A DNA stretch of 64,000 nt from Nocardia neocaledoniensis. GTDB lineage: Bacteria > Actinomycetota > Actinomycetes > Mycobacteriales > Mycobacteriaceae. Shown one piece after another: positions 1 to 7,950 of this stretch. The notes beneath the pieces were generated by a model. That model saw nothing but the letters and a program-made list of their open reading frames with translations, had not been told where the DNA came from and searched no databases. The DNA lies in contig NZ_QGTL01000014.1 in the NCBI RefSeq assembly GCF_003182135.1, positions 124,001 through 188,000 of the forward strand. Reading direction: 5' to 3'. Made by a program: the position numbers and the translations under genes. Position 1 is the stretch's first letter; the number at the start of each line of letters is the position of its first letter.

Positions 1-2
1 GG

Positions 3-638
3 CTCGTGCTCGGCGGGCTCGCGACGGCAGCGGTGTGGCTGTCGGTGACGGCCGGGCTCACCGCGCTGCTGGCGGGGCTGCTCACCGTCGGGCTGCTCGG
101 CCTGCTGACCAGGGGCATGCACCTGGACGGCCTGGCCGACACCGTCGACGGGCTCGGCAGCTACGGGCCGCCCGAGCGGGCCAGGCAGGTCATGAAGTCC
201 GGCGGCGCGGGCCCCTTCGGCGTGGCGGCGCTGATCTTCGCCATCGCGGTCCAAGCCGTGGCGTTCGCCGCGCTCGCCGACGAGGGACGGTGGTTCGCGC
301 TGGCGCTGGCCGTGACGCTGGGCCGGGTCGCCGTCGTCCCGGCGTGCCGGCGCGGGATCGCGGCCGCGCCCGATTCCGGGTTCGGCACGCTGGTGGCGGG
401 GACGCAATCGCCGGTCGCGGTGTGGGCGTGGCCGGTCCTCGCCGTCGGCGCGGCCGTCTTCGCGGTGCCGGGCAACCTCTGGCTCGGCCCGGGCGTCGTC
501 CTGGTGGCGCTCGCGCTCTCCGCACTGGTCGTGCGGCATTGCGTGCGGCGCTTCGACGGCTTGTCCGGCGATGTGCTCGGCGCCGTCGTGGAGATCACGG
601 TTTCGCTTGCGGCCGTAGGATTCTCGCTCACAGGGTAG
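3..638 (+). CDS. cobS: Adenosylcobinamide-GDP ribazoletransferase, 5' truncated by window edge
   Basis: CobS joins adenosylcobinamide-GDP to alpha-ribazole in the last steps of cobalamin assembly, at the cytoplasmic membrane. The visible part is about 210 residues of a family usually near 250, so roughly 40 N-terminal residues lie outside the window; the GTG at position 6 is internal. The signature HLDGLADTVDGLG is present near residue 40 of the visible part, followed by KSGGAGPFG and a C-terminal GDVLGAVVEI segment, all typical of CobS. Several hydrophobic stretches fit a polytopic membrane protein. In mycobacteria cobS also lies close to ilvE and gcvT. Confidence 0.93.
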   Translation, partial: LVLGGLATAAVWLSVTAGLTALLAGLLTVGLLGLLTRGMHLDGLADTVDGLGSYGPPERARQVMKSGGAGPFGVAALIFAIAVQAVAFAALADEGRWFALALAVTLGRVAVVPACRRGIAAAPDSGFGTLVAGTQSPVAVWAWPVLAVGAAVFAVPGNLWLGPGVVLVALALSALVVRHCVRRFDGLSGDVLGAVVEITVSLAAVGFSLTG

Positions 639-758
639 CCATTCCGCACAAATGTGAAACCCGCACTAGTCATAATTTCGTGGGTTCGGCGGTTGTGTGG
701 TCCCACAGACCACCTCACTCATCGGTACTCGGGTGCTCCGCCAGCACACCGGTGGCAA

Positions 759-764
759 TAAGGT
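759..764 (+). promoter_or_regulatory. -10 hexamer of a probable leaderless promoter
   Basis: TAAGGT ends six bases before the ATG at 771, matching the TANNNT plus 6-8 nt layout of leaderless actinobacterial mRNAs. The same bases could be read as a weak Shine-Dalgarno (AAGGTG), so both readings remain open. Confidence 0.4.
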
Positions 765-770
765 GATGAC

Positions 771-1484
771 ATGTCTTCCGAGCGCCTCTACTTCCGCCAG
801 CTGCTGTCCGGCCGGGATTACGCCGTCGGCGATCCGATCGCCACGCAGATGCGCAATTTCGCGTATCTCATCGGCGACCGACATACCGGCGAGACCGTGC
901 TGGTCGATCCCGCGTACAAGGCCTCGGACCTGGTCGACGTGGCCGCGGCCGACGGAATGACGGTGACCGGCGTGCTCGCCACCCACCACCACCCCGACCA
1001 CGTCGGCGGGACCATGCTCGGCTTCACCCTCGGCGGCGTGCGCGAACTGCTCGAGAAGACCAGCGTCCCGGTGCACGTGAACAAGCAGGAACTGGACTGG
1101 GTCGCCCAGACGACGGGGATCGCGCCCAGCGAACTGACCGGCCACGACAACGGCGACAAGGTGAAGGTCGGCGCGCTCGAGATCGAACTCCTGCACACCC
1201 CCGGCCACACGCCGGGCAGCCAGTGCTTCCTGTTCGACGGGCGCCTCATCTCCGGCGACACCCTGTTCGTCGACGGCTGCGGCCGCACCGATTTCCCCGG
1301 CGGCGACTCCGACGAGATGTTCCGCAGCCTGCGCAATCTGGCCGCCCTCGACGGCAACCCGGTCGTCTACCCGGGCCACTGGTATTCCGAACAGCCCAGT
1401 GCCGCACTGTCTTCGGTCCGCGAGAACAACTACGTGCTGCGCCCGCAGACCTTGCAGCAATGGCAGGCCCTCATGCCGGGCTGA
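771..1484 (+). CDS. MBL-fold metallo-hydrolase (glyoxalase II-like)
   Basis: A 237-residue metallo-beta-lactamase-fold hydrolase. The metal-binding motif THHHPDHVGG sits at about residues 71-80, with further ligands in HTPGHTPG (about 143-150) and in the SGDTLFVDGCGRTD segment, and a late GH near the C-terminus. The layout resembles hydroxyacylglutathione hydrolases and persulfide dioxygenase-like proteins, so the substrate is likely a thioester or persulfide; with mycothiol as the main thiol in this group, a mycothiol adduct is possible. That is inference. The gene stands alone between cobS and a terminator shared with ilvE. Confidence 0.88.
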   Translation: MSSERLYFRQLLSGRDYAVGDPIATQMRNFAYLIGDRHTGETVLVDPAYKASDLVDVAAADGMTVTGVLATHHHPDHVGGTMLGFTLGGVRELLEKTSVPVHVNKQELDWVAQTTGIAPSELTGHDNGDKVKVGALEIELLHTPGHTPGSQCFLFDGRLISGDTLFVDGCGRTDFPGGDSDEMFRSLRNLAALDGNPVVYPGHWYSEQPSAALSSVRENNYVLRPQTLQQWQALMPG

Positions 1485-1514
1485 GCACTCACCCGGCCCC
1501 GCACGACCCGATCT

Positions 1515-1553
1515 CGAGTAAGGGTCCGCCGCGCAGCGGCGGACCCTTACTCG
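1515..1553. terminator. Bidirectional intrinsic-type terminator
   Basis: A perfect inverted repeat with 18-base arms (CGAGTAAGGGTCCGCCGC and its complement) around a 3-base loop lies between two convergent genes and ends one base before the ilvE stop codon. It can serve the hydrolase on the plus strand and ilvE on the minus strand. Confidence 0.85.
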
Positions 1554-1554
1554 A

Positions 1555-2652
1555 TCAGATGCTCCGCATCCAGTCGTGGGTGTCGGCGAACGTGCCGCGC
1601 TGGATGCCGGTGAGGGTGTCGCGCAGCGCCATCGTCACCTCGCCGGGTTCGCCGCCGCCGATGCTGAATTCGCCCTCGGCCGAGCGCACCCAGCCGACCG
1701 GGGTGATCACCGCGGCGGTGCCGCACGCGAACACCTCACTGATCTCGCCGGACTCGGCGCCCTTGCGCCATTCCTCCACCGTGACCTTGCGCTCCTCGAC
1801 CGGGTAGCCCGAATCGGCGGCCAGGGTGAGCAGCGAGTCGCGGGTGATGCCGGGCAGCAGCGAGCCGGACAGTTCCGGGGTCACCAGCCGGGCCTCGGAG
1901 CCCTTGCCGAAGACGAAGAACAGGTTGTTCGTGCCCATCTCCTCGACGTAGCGGCGTTCGCAGGCATCCAGCCAGACCACCTGGTCGCAGCCCTTCTCGG
2001 TGGCCTGCGCCTGCGCGAGCAGCGAGGCCGCGTAGTTGCCGGCCACCTTGGCCTCGCCGGTGCCGCCGGGCGCGGCCCGCACGTACTCGGTGGACAGCCA
2101 CACCCGCACCGGCTTCACGCCGCGCGGGAAGTACGCGCCCGCGGGCGAGGCCAGCAGCAGGTACTTGTACGAGGCGGCGGGCTTCACGCCGAGCCCGGCC
2201 TCGGTCGAGAACATGAACGGCCGCAGGTACAGCGAATCCTCGCCACCGGCGGCGGGCACCCAGTCGCTGTCGACCTCGAGCAGCTGGCGCACGGACTCGA
2301 CGAACAGTTCCTCCGGCAGCTCGGCCATCGCCATCCGCGCCGCGGAGCGGCGGAACCGCGCGGCGTTGGCGTCGATCCGGAAGGTGGCGACGGTGCCGTC
2401 GGGCTGCCGGTAGGCCTTGAGCCCCTCGAAGATCGCCTGACCGTAGTGGAACACCATGGTGGCCGGGTCCATCGAGAGCGGACCGTACGGCTCGACCCTG
2501 GCATTGCCCCACGCGCCGTCGGTGTAGTCGATCGACACCATGTGGTCGGTGAAGAACCGGCCGAAGCCGGGAGCCGCCAGTACCTGTTCCCGCTGCTCGG
2601 CCGAGGTGGGCGCCGGGTGCGGAATACGAGTGAACTGTGCAGCGACTGTCAT
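1555..2652 (-). CDS. ilvE: Branched-chain amino acid aminotransferase
   Basis: A 365-residue PLP-dependent fold-type IV aminotransferase that converts branched 2-oxoacids to valine, leucine and isoleucine with glutamate. Length and sequence match the actinobacterial IlvE type. Visible marks are YGQAIFEGLKAYR in the N-terminal half, the lysine in GEAKVAGNYAASL expected to hold PLP, and EEMGTNNLFFVF, which lies in the cofactor-binding half. The ATG start has a TAGGAT hexamer six bases upstream, suggesting a leaderless transcript of its own although gcvT ends only 26 bases upstream. Confidence 0.97.
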   Translation of the reverse strand: MTVAAQFTRIPHPAPTSAEQREQVLAAPGFGRFFTDHMVSIDYTDGAWGNARVEPYGPLSMDPATMVFHYGQAIFEGLKAYRQPDGTVATFRIDANAARFRRSAARMAMAELPEELFVESVRQLLEVDSDWVPAAGGEDSLYLRPFMFSTEAGLGVKPAASYKYLLLASPAGAYFPRGVKPVRVWLSTEYVRAAPGGTGEAKVAGNYAASLLAQAQATEKGCDQVVWLDACERRYVEEMGTNNLFFVFGKGSEARLVTPELSGSLLPGITRDSLLTLAADSGYPVEERKVTVEEWRKGAESGEISEVFACGTAAVITPVGWVRSAEGEFSIGGGEPGEVTMALRDTLTGIQRGTFADTHDWMRSI

Positions 2653-2658
2653 GATGCG

Positions 2659-2664
2659 ATCCTA
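2659..2664 (-). promoter_or_regulatory. -10 hexamer for ilvE, probable leaderless transcript
   Basis: On the minus strand TAGGAT is followed by CGCATC and the ilvE ATG, giving six bases between hexamer and start codon. No Shine-Dalgarno is visible in the 26-base gap after gcvT. Confidence 0.55.
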
Positions 2665-2678
2665 TCCATTGCGCGAAA

Positions 2679-3779
2679 CTACTTGGTCTTGGTGTCGACG
2701 AACGGCGGCTTGACGACCTCGCAGCGCAGCCGGCGGCCGCGCACGTCGACCTCCACCTCGTCGCCGGGCTCGAGCTTCGCTCCGGTGTCGAGCAGCGCCA
2801 GCGCGATGCCGACCTTCAGCGACGGAGAGAACGTGCCGGAGGTCGTCTCACCCACCGGCTCGCCGTCGCGCAGCACGGTCTGGCCCTGCCGCAGCACGCC
2901 GCGGTCGAGCGCCTTCAGGCCCAGCAGCGTGCGGCGCGGACCGTCGGCCTTCTCCTGCTCCAGCGCGGCCTTGCCCCAGAACTCCGGCTTCTTCCAGCCG
3001 ACGGCCCAGCCGGTGCGGGCCTGGTTGGGGGTGATGTCGAGGGAGAGCTCGTGGCCGTGCAGCGGGTAGCCCATCTCGGTTCGCAGGGTGTCGCGGGCGC
3101 CCAGCCCGGCCGCCTGGCCGCCTGCCGCCTCCACCTGCGCGACCAGGGCGCGGAAGACCGGTTCGGCGTCGGCCCAGCGCGGGAGCAGCTCGTAGCCGTG
3201 CTCGCCGGTGTAGCCGGTCCGGCACACCCGCACGGGGCGGCCGTCCCATTCGGCGTCGGCGTAGGCCATGTACTCCATGTCGGTGGGCAGGCCGAGCGCG
3301 GCGAGCACCTCGGTCGACCGGGGGCCCTGCACCGCGAACACGGCGTACTCACGGTGCTCGTCGGTGACGGTGACGCCCGCGGGCGCCACCTCGCGCAGCG
3401 CCGCGACCACCGCCGCCGTGTTGGCGGCGTTGGGGACCAGGAACACCTCGTCGTCGCTGACGTAGTAGGCGATCAGATCGTCGATCACCCCGCCGTCGGC
3501 GGCGCAGCACAGCGTGTACTGGGCCTTGCCCGGCCGGATCCGCGCGAGGTCGTTGGTCAGCGCCGAGTTCACGAACGCGGCGGCGCCGGGGCCTGCGACG
3601 GTCGCCTTGCCGAGATGACTCACGTCGAACAGGCCGACCGTGGTGCGCACGGCGGTGTGCTCGCCGACGGTGCCGCCGTACTGCACGGGCATCTCCCACC
3701 CGCCGAACGGCGCGAAGGTGGCGCCGAGTTCGACGTGAACAGCGTGGATGGGGCCCTCGAGCAGCGCGTTGTCGGTCAT
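2679..3779 (-). CDS. gcvT: Aminomethyltransferase, glycine cleavage system T protein
   Basis: A 366-residue GcvT that takes the aminomethyl group from lipoylated H protein and makes 5,10-methylenetetrahydrofolate and ammonia. The N-terminal GGWEMPVQYGGTVGEHTAVR and the DVSHLGK segment are characteristic of the folate-binding barrel; YTGEHGYEL and AGLGARDTLR follow in the expected order, and the C-terminal barrel carries KVGIALALLDTG. P, H and L components are not in the window. A TAAGCT hexamer lies eight bases before the ATG, so a leaderless start is likely. Confidence 0.96.
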   Translation of the reverse strand: MTDNALLEGPIHAVHVELGATFAPFGGWEMPVQYGGTVGEHTAVRTTVGLFDVSHLGKATVAGPGAAAFVNSALTNDLARIRPGKAQYTLCCAADGGVIDDLIAYYVSDDEVFLVPNAANTAAVVAALREVAPAGVTVTDEHREYAVFAVQGPRSTEVLAALGLPTDMEYMAYADAEWDGRPVRVCRTGYTGEHGYELLPRWADAEPVFRALVAQVEAAGGQAAGLGARDTLRTEMGYPLHGHELSLDITPNQARTGWAVGWKKPEFWGKAALEQEKADGPRRTLLGLKALDRGVLRQGQTVLRDGEPVGETTSGTFSPSLKVGIALALLDTGAKLEPGDEVEVDVRGRRLRCEVVKPPFVDTKTK

Positions 3780-3927
3780 GGGCCCAGAGCTTATCGGGCA
3801 CGCCTCGCGCCACGCGAACCCTCCGAGCTCGGGAGCGCCCTGCCGCGGGGAACGGCGAGGACTGTGGTGACAGCCCCAGCAATTGGGGGCCGCCGCGACC
3901 TCGCCTCAGAGGAAAATCACTGCAAGA

Positions 3928-4122
3928 GTGGCGGAGGTGAACATTCGTAGAATCTGTCTCGGCGCGCTTCTCGTCGCCGCTCCCCTGCTCGTCCTCAGCC
4001 CCGCCGCCCAGGCCGATACCGGCTCGTCGTCGATCAACATCGGCTGCCTCCTCCAGTCGCTGTCGGGCGAGTCTCCCACCGCCGACTGCGATCCGCCGCA
4101 GATCCCCGCCACCACACCGTAA
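3928..4122 (+). CDS. Small secreted protein of unknown function
   Basis: A short protein of about 64 residues beginning at GTG 3928, or 61 if it starts at GTG 3937. It has a clear signal peptide: basic NIRRI, a hydrophobic stretch of about 16 residues, then SPAAQA followed by D, a good signal peptidase I site. The mature part is only about 37 residues, rich in S, D and P, with two cysteines that could form one disulfide. I do not recognise the family. Upstream starts back to 3883 would put charged residues before the signal and are less likely. It lies divergently from gcvT. Confidence 0.6.
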   Translation: MAEVNIRRICLGALLVAAPLLVLSPAAQADTGSSSINIGCLLQSLSGESPTADCDPPQIPATTP

Positions 4123-4215
4123 TCCGCCTGCCGGGGGCACCGACCCACACCGTGCACTCCGCCGGGCATCGCGGCCGGGCACGCAAGAGCGAAAGCTGGT
4201 GACGGGCAACGGCGG

Positions 4216-4221
4216 TAGTGT
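4216..4221 (+). promoter_or_regulatory. -10 hexamer for the PAP2-kinase gene, leaderless
   Basis: TAGTGT is followed by seven bases and GTG at 4229. This placement decides the start codon: the more upstream GTG at 4199 lies ahead of the hexamer. Confidence 0.55.
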
Positions 4222-4228
4222 TCGCACT

Positions 4229-5779
4229 GTGAGTGAGTTGCCCGGCCGCAGGTTCCGCAGAGTCGCCAGGATGGACGAGGCGGCCAGTCGCATGGTGTCC
4301 CGTATTCCCGAGTCCGTGGCCGATCGCGGCATGCTGCGGTTGACGAAGTCGGCGAACACCGGCGGCCTGTGGCTGGCGACGGCCGCCGCGCTGGCCGCCA
4401 AGCCGGGACCGCCGCGGCGGGCGGCGCTGCGCGGCGTCATCGCGCTCGCGGGCACCAGCTTCACCGTGAACCTGGTGCTCAAGACCCTGATCCCGCGACG
4501 GCGCCCACCCGCCGAACTCATGCCGCACGGTCGCCGCCTCGTCGACGCGCCGGTGTCGTCGTCGTTTCCGTCCGGGCACAGCGCCAACGCCGCGGCCTTC
4601 GCCACTGCCGTCGCCCTGGAGAGCCCGCGCACCGCGCTGGCCGTCGCGCCCGTGGCCGCCGCGGTGGCCTATTCGCGGATCCACACCGGCGCGCACTGGC
4701 CCTCCGACGTCCTGGTCGGCGCCGCCGTCGGTACGGGCGTCGCGCTGGGCACCCGCCGCTGGTGGCCGATCCGCGAATCCGACGAGGCCGAGGCGCACCC
4801 GGTCCGCGACGTGCCCGCTCTCGTCGACGGCAAAGGCCTGCTCCTGCTGATCAATCCGCGCTCCGGCGACGCGAACTACGACCCCACCCCCGATATCGCC
4901 GAGGCGCTGCCCGGGGCGACGCTGCTGCACACCGCGCCCGGTCGCGACGCCGCCGAGCAACTCCAGGAGGCGCTCGATCCCACCATCGTCGCGGTCGGCG
5001 CGGCGGGCGGGGACGGCACCATCGCCGCGGCCGCCGCCGTGGCGCTGCGCAACGACCTGCCCCTGGTCGTGGTTCCGGCGGGCACCCTGAACCACTTCGC
5101 CCGCGACCTCGGCGTGTACGACCTGCGTGAGGTCGCCGACGCGACCGGCGCGGGCGAGGCGGTCGAAGTCGACATCGCCGCAGTGGAATTCGAGACGCCC
5201 GACGGCCGGCGCACCCATCACCTCATCAACACCGCCAGCATCGGCGCCTACCCGGATCTGGTCCGGCTGCGCGAACGTTGGCAGGACCGCTGGGGCAAGT
5301 GGCCCGCTTTCGCCGCCGCGCTGATCGTCACGCTGCGCCGGGCCGAACCGATCCGCATCCGGATCGACGAGCGCTGGCACGACCTGTGGTTCCTGTTCAT
5401 CGGCAACGGGCCGTATCACCCGCACGGCGCGGTGCCCGCGTTCCGCTCCCGGCTGGACGAGGGGCTGCTCGATGTCCGCTGGCTGCGCGCCGATGTGCGC
5501 TGGTCCCGCACCCGCGCCGTCATCGCGCTGATGTTGGCCGCCATCGGGCACAGCAGGGTCTACGGCGAGCGGCAGATGCGCGAGCTCTCGGTCGCCCTGC
5601 ACAACCCGGTCAGGGTGGCCGCCGACGGTGAAGTCCTCGGCGCGGCACGGGATCTGCGCTTCCTCGTCGCCGGGCGCGTCGCGGTGTACCGGCGCGACGA
5701 GAGCAACCCGCGCTGGGAGAACCGCGCCCGCCCGCATCATCGCCGCCCGCTGGCCTGGCTCACCGACCGGCGCCGCTGA
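4229..5779 (+). CDS. PAP2 phosphatase fused to diacylglycerol kinase-like domain
   Basis: A 516-residue two-domain protein. Residues about 60-185 are a PAP2-type lipid phosphatase with all three motifs: KTLIPRRRPP (about 85-94), SSFPSGHSAN (about 111-120) and SRIHTGAHWPSD (about 149-160). Residues about 200-500 are a diacylglycerol/sphingosine kinase catalytic domain with LLINPRSGD, the GGDGT nucleotide loop near 260 and PAGTLNHFARDLG. Such fusions are known in actinobacteria and probably act on phospholipid intermediates at the membrane; which direction dominates in the cell is not evident. The long N-terminal region before the first motif is hydrophobic in part, consistent with membrane attachment. 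Confidence 0.9.
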   Translation: MSELPGRRFRRVARMDEAASRMVSRIPESVADRGMLRLTKSANTGGLWLATAAALAAKPGPPRRAALRGVIALAGTSFTVNLVLKTLIPRRRPPAELMPHGRRLVDAPVSSSFPSGHSANAAAFATAVALESPRTALAVAPVAAAVAYSRIHTGAHWPSDVLVGAAVGTGVALGTRRWWPIRESDEAEAHPVRDVPALVDGKGLLLLINPRSGDANYDPTPDIAEALPGATLLHTAPGRDAAEQLQEALDPTIVAVGAAGGDGTIAAAAAVALRNDLPLVVVPAGTLNHFARDLGVYDLREVADATGAGEAVEVDIAAVEFETPDGRRTHHLINTASIGAYPDLVRLRERWQDRWGKWPAFAAALIVTLRRAEPIRIRIDERWHDLWFLFIGNGPYHPHGAVPAFRSRLDEGLLDVRWLRADVRWSRTRAVIALMLAAIGHSRVYGERQMRELSVALHNPVRVAADGEVLGAARDLRFLVAGRVAVYRRDESNPRWENRARPHHRRPLAWLTDRRR

Positions 5780-5860
5780 ATCCTCACGAACCCGTCTCAC
5801 CTCGATCACCATCGGTCACCATCGCCTTGCGCGGACGGCGGGCGCGGACATGATGGAGTG

Positions 5861-6490
5861 ATGAGCTCGCCGGACGGGGCACGTCCGATCACCGAATCCG
5901 AAACCGACCGCCGCTGGGACCCGTGGACTCCGAGCGTCGTGGCCGCCCGCCTCGGTTCCTGCCCGGCACCGTGGGCGGTGGCGGGCGGCTGGGCCATCGA
6001 CCTGTTCGCCGGCGGCATCTCGCGCGCGCACGCCGACATCGAGATCGCTGTTCCCCGAGCGTCTTTCCCCGACATCGCGGCCGCCTTCCCGGAGTACGAG
6101 TGGGACATCGTCGGCGACGGCCACCTGTGGCCCTACGCCAGGGCGGCCGACCGGCTCGACCTGCACCAGACCTGGTTGCGCGACCCGTTCACCGGCGCCT
6201 TCCACCTCGACGTGTTCCGCGAGCCGCATGACGGGGACACCTGGATCTGCCGCCGCGATCCCTCGATCACGCTCCCCTACGCCGACCTCATCCGCACCAC
6301 CCGATCCGGAATCCCCTATCTCGTCCCGGAAGTGGTGCTGCTGTTCAAGGCGAAGGCCAACCGGCCCAAGGACGACGCCGACTTCCGCCGCGCCCTGCCG
6401 CTGCTGTCCGAGGAGCGGCGCGCCCGGCTGGCGGCCTGGCTGGCGCAGGTCCACCCGGACCATCCCTGGCTCGTCCGTACCGCGGCCTGA
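5861..6490 (+). CDS. Nucleotidyltransferase-fold protein (aminoglycoside adenylyltransferase-like)
   Basis: A 209-residue protein with a minimal nucleotidyltransferase core: VAGGWAIDLF (about 45-54) followed by HADIEIAVPR (about 64-73), the spacing seen in the ANT(2'')-like and related families. In place of the usual D-x-D dyad the strand reads DIEI, so metal binding would use D and E. The tail LLFKAKANRPKDDADFRRALPLL matches the conserved KxxRxKDxxDF segment of this family. It could modify an aminoglycoside or another small molecule, or be an orphan paralogue; substrate cannot be read from sequence. ATG 5861 was preferred to GTG 5858 immediately upstream. Confidence 0.75.
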   Translation: MSSPDGARPITESETDRRWDPWTPSVVAARLGSCPAPWAVAGGWAIDLFAGGISRAHADIEIAVPRASFPDIAAAFPEYEWDIVGDGHLWPYARAADRLDLHQTWLRDPFTGAFHLDVFREPHDGDTWICRRDPSITLPYADLIRTTRSGIPYLVPEVVLLFKAKANRPKDDADFRRALPLLSEERRARLAAWLAQVHPDHPWLVRTAA

Positions 6491-6500
6491 GGCCCGCCGG

Positions 6501-7535
6501 TCAGTTCGGTAATCGGCACCAGTCGCGCCGGTAGTCGGCCCAATCTCGCGGTGTGGCGGCGAAATCCACATACAGGGCCACGCCGAAGTTCACGCGGTCC
6601 ACGTCGGTCCTGGTCAGTCCGAGCCGGATCCCGCGCACCGCGGCGGCCACGGTCTCGGCCGCACCGTGATGGCCGGGATCGTCGGCCCAGAACGCGGGAG
6701 CGCCCATCAGCAGGTCGACCTCGCGCGGTGTCACCTCCGCCGCGAGCGCGGTCTGCTGTGCCACATACCCGCTGTAGAGCGCTTTCGTCGGCATGGCGGT
6801 GTCGTAGGACATCACCGCCACCTGATCAGCACGCCGCGCGACCTCGGCGAAATACGCTTGGCTCCACCATTTCCCGTGATCGGCGACCGCGATCCCCACC
6901 GAGTGCAGGCCCGGCAGCGGATCGATGACCGGTGCCGACACCGACAGCGGCACGCCCGCCGCCGCCGTCACCGCCCGCGTCGCGTCGAGCAGGGCCAGGA
7001 AACCCGGCGAGCCCGACCGCACCGGCTCCAGGTCGTAATGCACGCCGTCGAAGCCGTAGGCCAGCACCCGCCGCGCGGAGGCGACCACGCGCTCGCGCGA
7101 GGCCGCCGATTCCACGTCGAGGCCGTCGAATTCGGGTTGCAAGATGTCGCCGAGCCACGACTGCACGCGAACGCCGGGCAACTTCGCGTGCACGGCGTCG
7201 ACGAACCACTGCGCGCGGGGCGCCAGATCGTCGCGCAAGCTGCCGTCGTGTTCCAGCGGTCCGGTGTGCACGTAGAGATCCCGGATTCCCGTGCCCGCCA
7301 GCGACGTCGCCAACCGGTCGACATCGGCGTCGGTCCTGCGGCCGTCCACCCACGCGTGACCGAGCCAGAACGCGTCCTTGCCCCTGGTCCGCGCCTGCTC
7401 GGACTGTTCACCGACATTCTGGGCCAGCAGATAGGTCGCCGCCAGAGCCACCGGCGACAGCACCACCAGCACCACCGCGAGCGCGATCACCGCGCCGCGC
7501 GCCCACCACGATCGTCCCCGCCACTTCTCCCGCAT
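6501..7535 (-). CDS. Membrane-anchored glycoside hydrolase 18-like protein
   Basis: A 344-residue protein starting at ATG 7535 behind a GGGGAGG ribosome site. Residues about 10-33 form one N-terminal membrane helix, leaving the rest outside the cytoplasm. The segment FDGVHYDLEPV near residue 170 fits the GH18 DGxxxDxE catalytic pattern with glutamate as the acid, and QVAVMSYDTAM and the late MGAPAFW segment resemble the later strands of that barrel. Function may be carbohydrate cleavage in the envelope, but substrate residues are not diagnostic and some GH18-like proteins are inactive. It converges on the nucleotidyltransferase gene with a 10-base gap. Confidence 0.7.
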   Translation of the reverse strand: MREKWRGRSWWARGAVIALAVVLVVLSPVALAATYLLAQNVGEQSEQARTRGKDAFWLGHAWVDGRRTDADVDRLATSLAGTGIRDLYVHTGPLEHDGSLRDDLAPRAQWFVDAVHAKLPGVRVQSWLGDILQPEFDGLDVESAASRERVVASARRVLAYGFDGVHYDLEPVRSGSPGFLALLDATRAVTAAAGVPLSVSAPVIDPLPGLHSVGIAVADHGKWWSQAYFAEVARRADQVAVMSYDTAMPTKALYSGYVAQQTALAAEVTPREVDLLMGAPAFWADDPGHHGAAETVAAAVRGIRLGLTRTDVDRVNFGVALYVDFAATPRDWADYRRDWCRLPN

Positions 7536-7650
7536 CGGACCTCCCCTTCCGGATGGTCCGAATACTACCGGCAGGTACCGACAAGCAGATTTCGGGCAAA
7601 TCGCCCGGTCCTGAAATACTGTGCGCCGCTGTACAACTGAACGGAGCACC

Positions 7651-7902
7651 ATGAAATACGCCGTCACCCTGGGATCTGCCGCCATCGCGGCCTTCGCCTT
7701 CGCGATCGCGACGCCCACCGTGGCCACCGCGCAGGCCGCGGGCAACTGCCACCGGTCCTACACTCCCTGCCTGCCCATCGTCAGCGACGTCGACTGCGAG
7801 GGCGGCTCCGGCAACGGCCCCGTCTACACCGGCCGCGTGCAGGTGATCGGCCCGGACGAGTACGGTCTCGACCGCGACGGCAACGGGATCGGCTGCGAGT
7901 AG
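7651..7902 (+). CDS. Secreted excalibur-domain protein
   Basis: An 83-residue exported protein. The first 30 residues form a signal peptide ending TVATAQA-A. The mature part has the C-x5-C pattern CHRSYTPC and ends with DRDGNGIGCE, the DxDxDGxxCE hallmark of the excalibur calcium-binding domain, which is often attached to secreted nucleases but here stands alone. The ATG has GGAG eight bases upstream; in-frame starts further upstream would spoil the signal. It is divergent from the GH18-like gene across a 115-base region. Confidence 0.82.
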   Translation: MKYAVTLGSAAIAAFAFAIATPTVATAQAAGNCHRSYTPCLPIVSDVDCEGGSGNGPVYTGRVQVIGPDEYGLDRDGNGIGCE

Positions 7903-7909
7903 CACGAAA

Positions 7910-7939
7910 GAGGGGCGTGCGATTCCTCGCACGCCCCTC
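7910..7939. terminator. Bidirectional hairpin terminator
   Basis: Perfect 12-base arms GAGGGGCGTGCG and CGCACGCCCCTC with a 6-base loop lie between two convergent genes, eight bases after the excalibur stop codon. Confidence 0.8.
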
Positions 7940-7950
7940 GCCGACCTCGG

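Noticed and set aside
3349..4632. 427-codon minus-strand open frame
   Set aside because: It runs through gcvT, the small secreted-protein gene and the PAP2-kinase start in another frame; the translation is low-complexity Arg/Ala and has no start signal. High GC keeps such antisense frames open.
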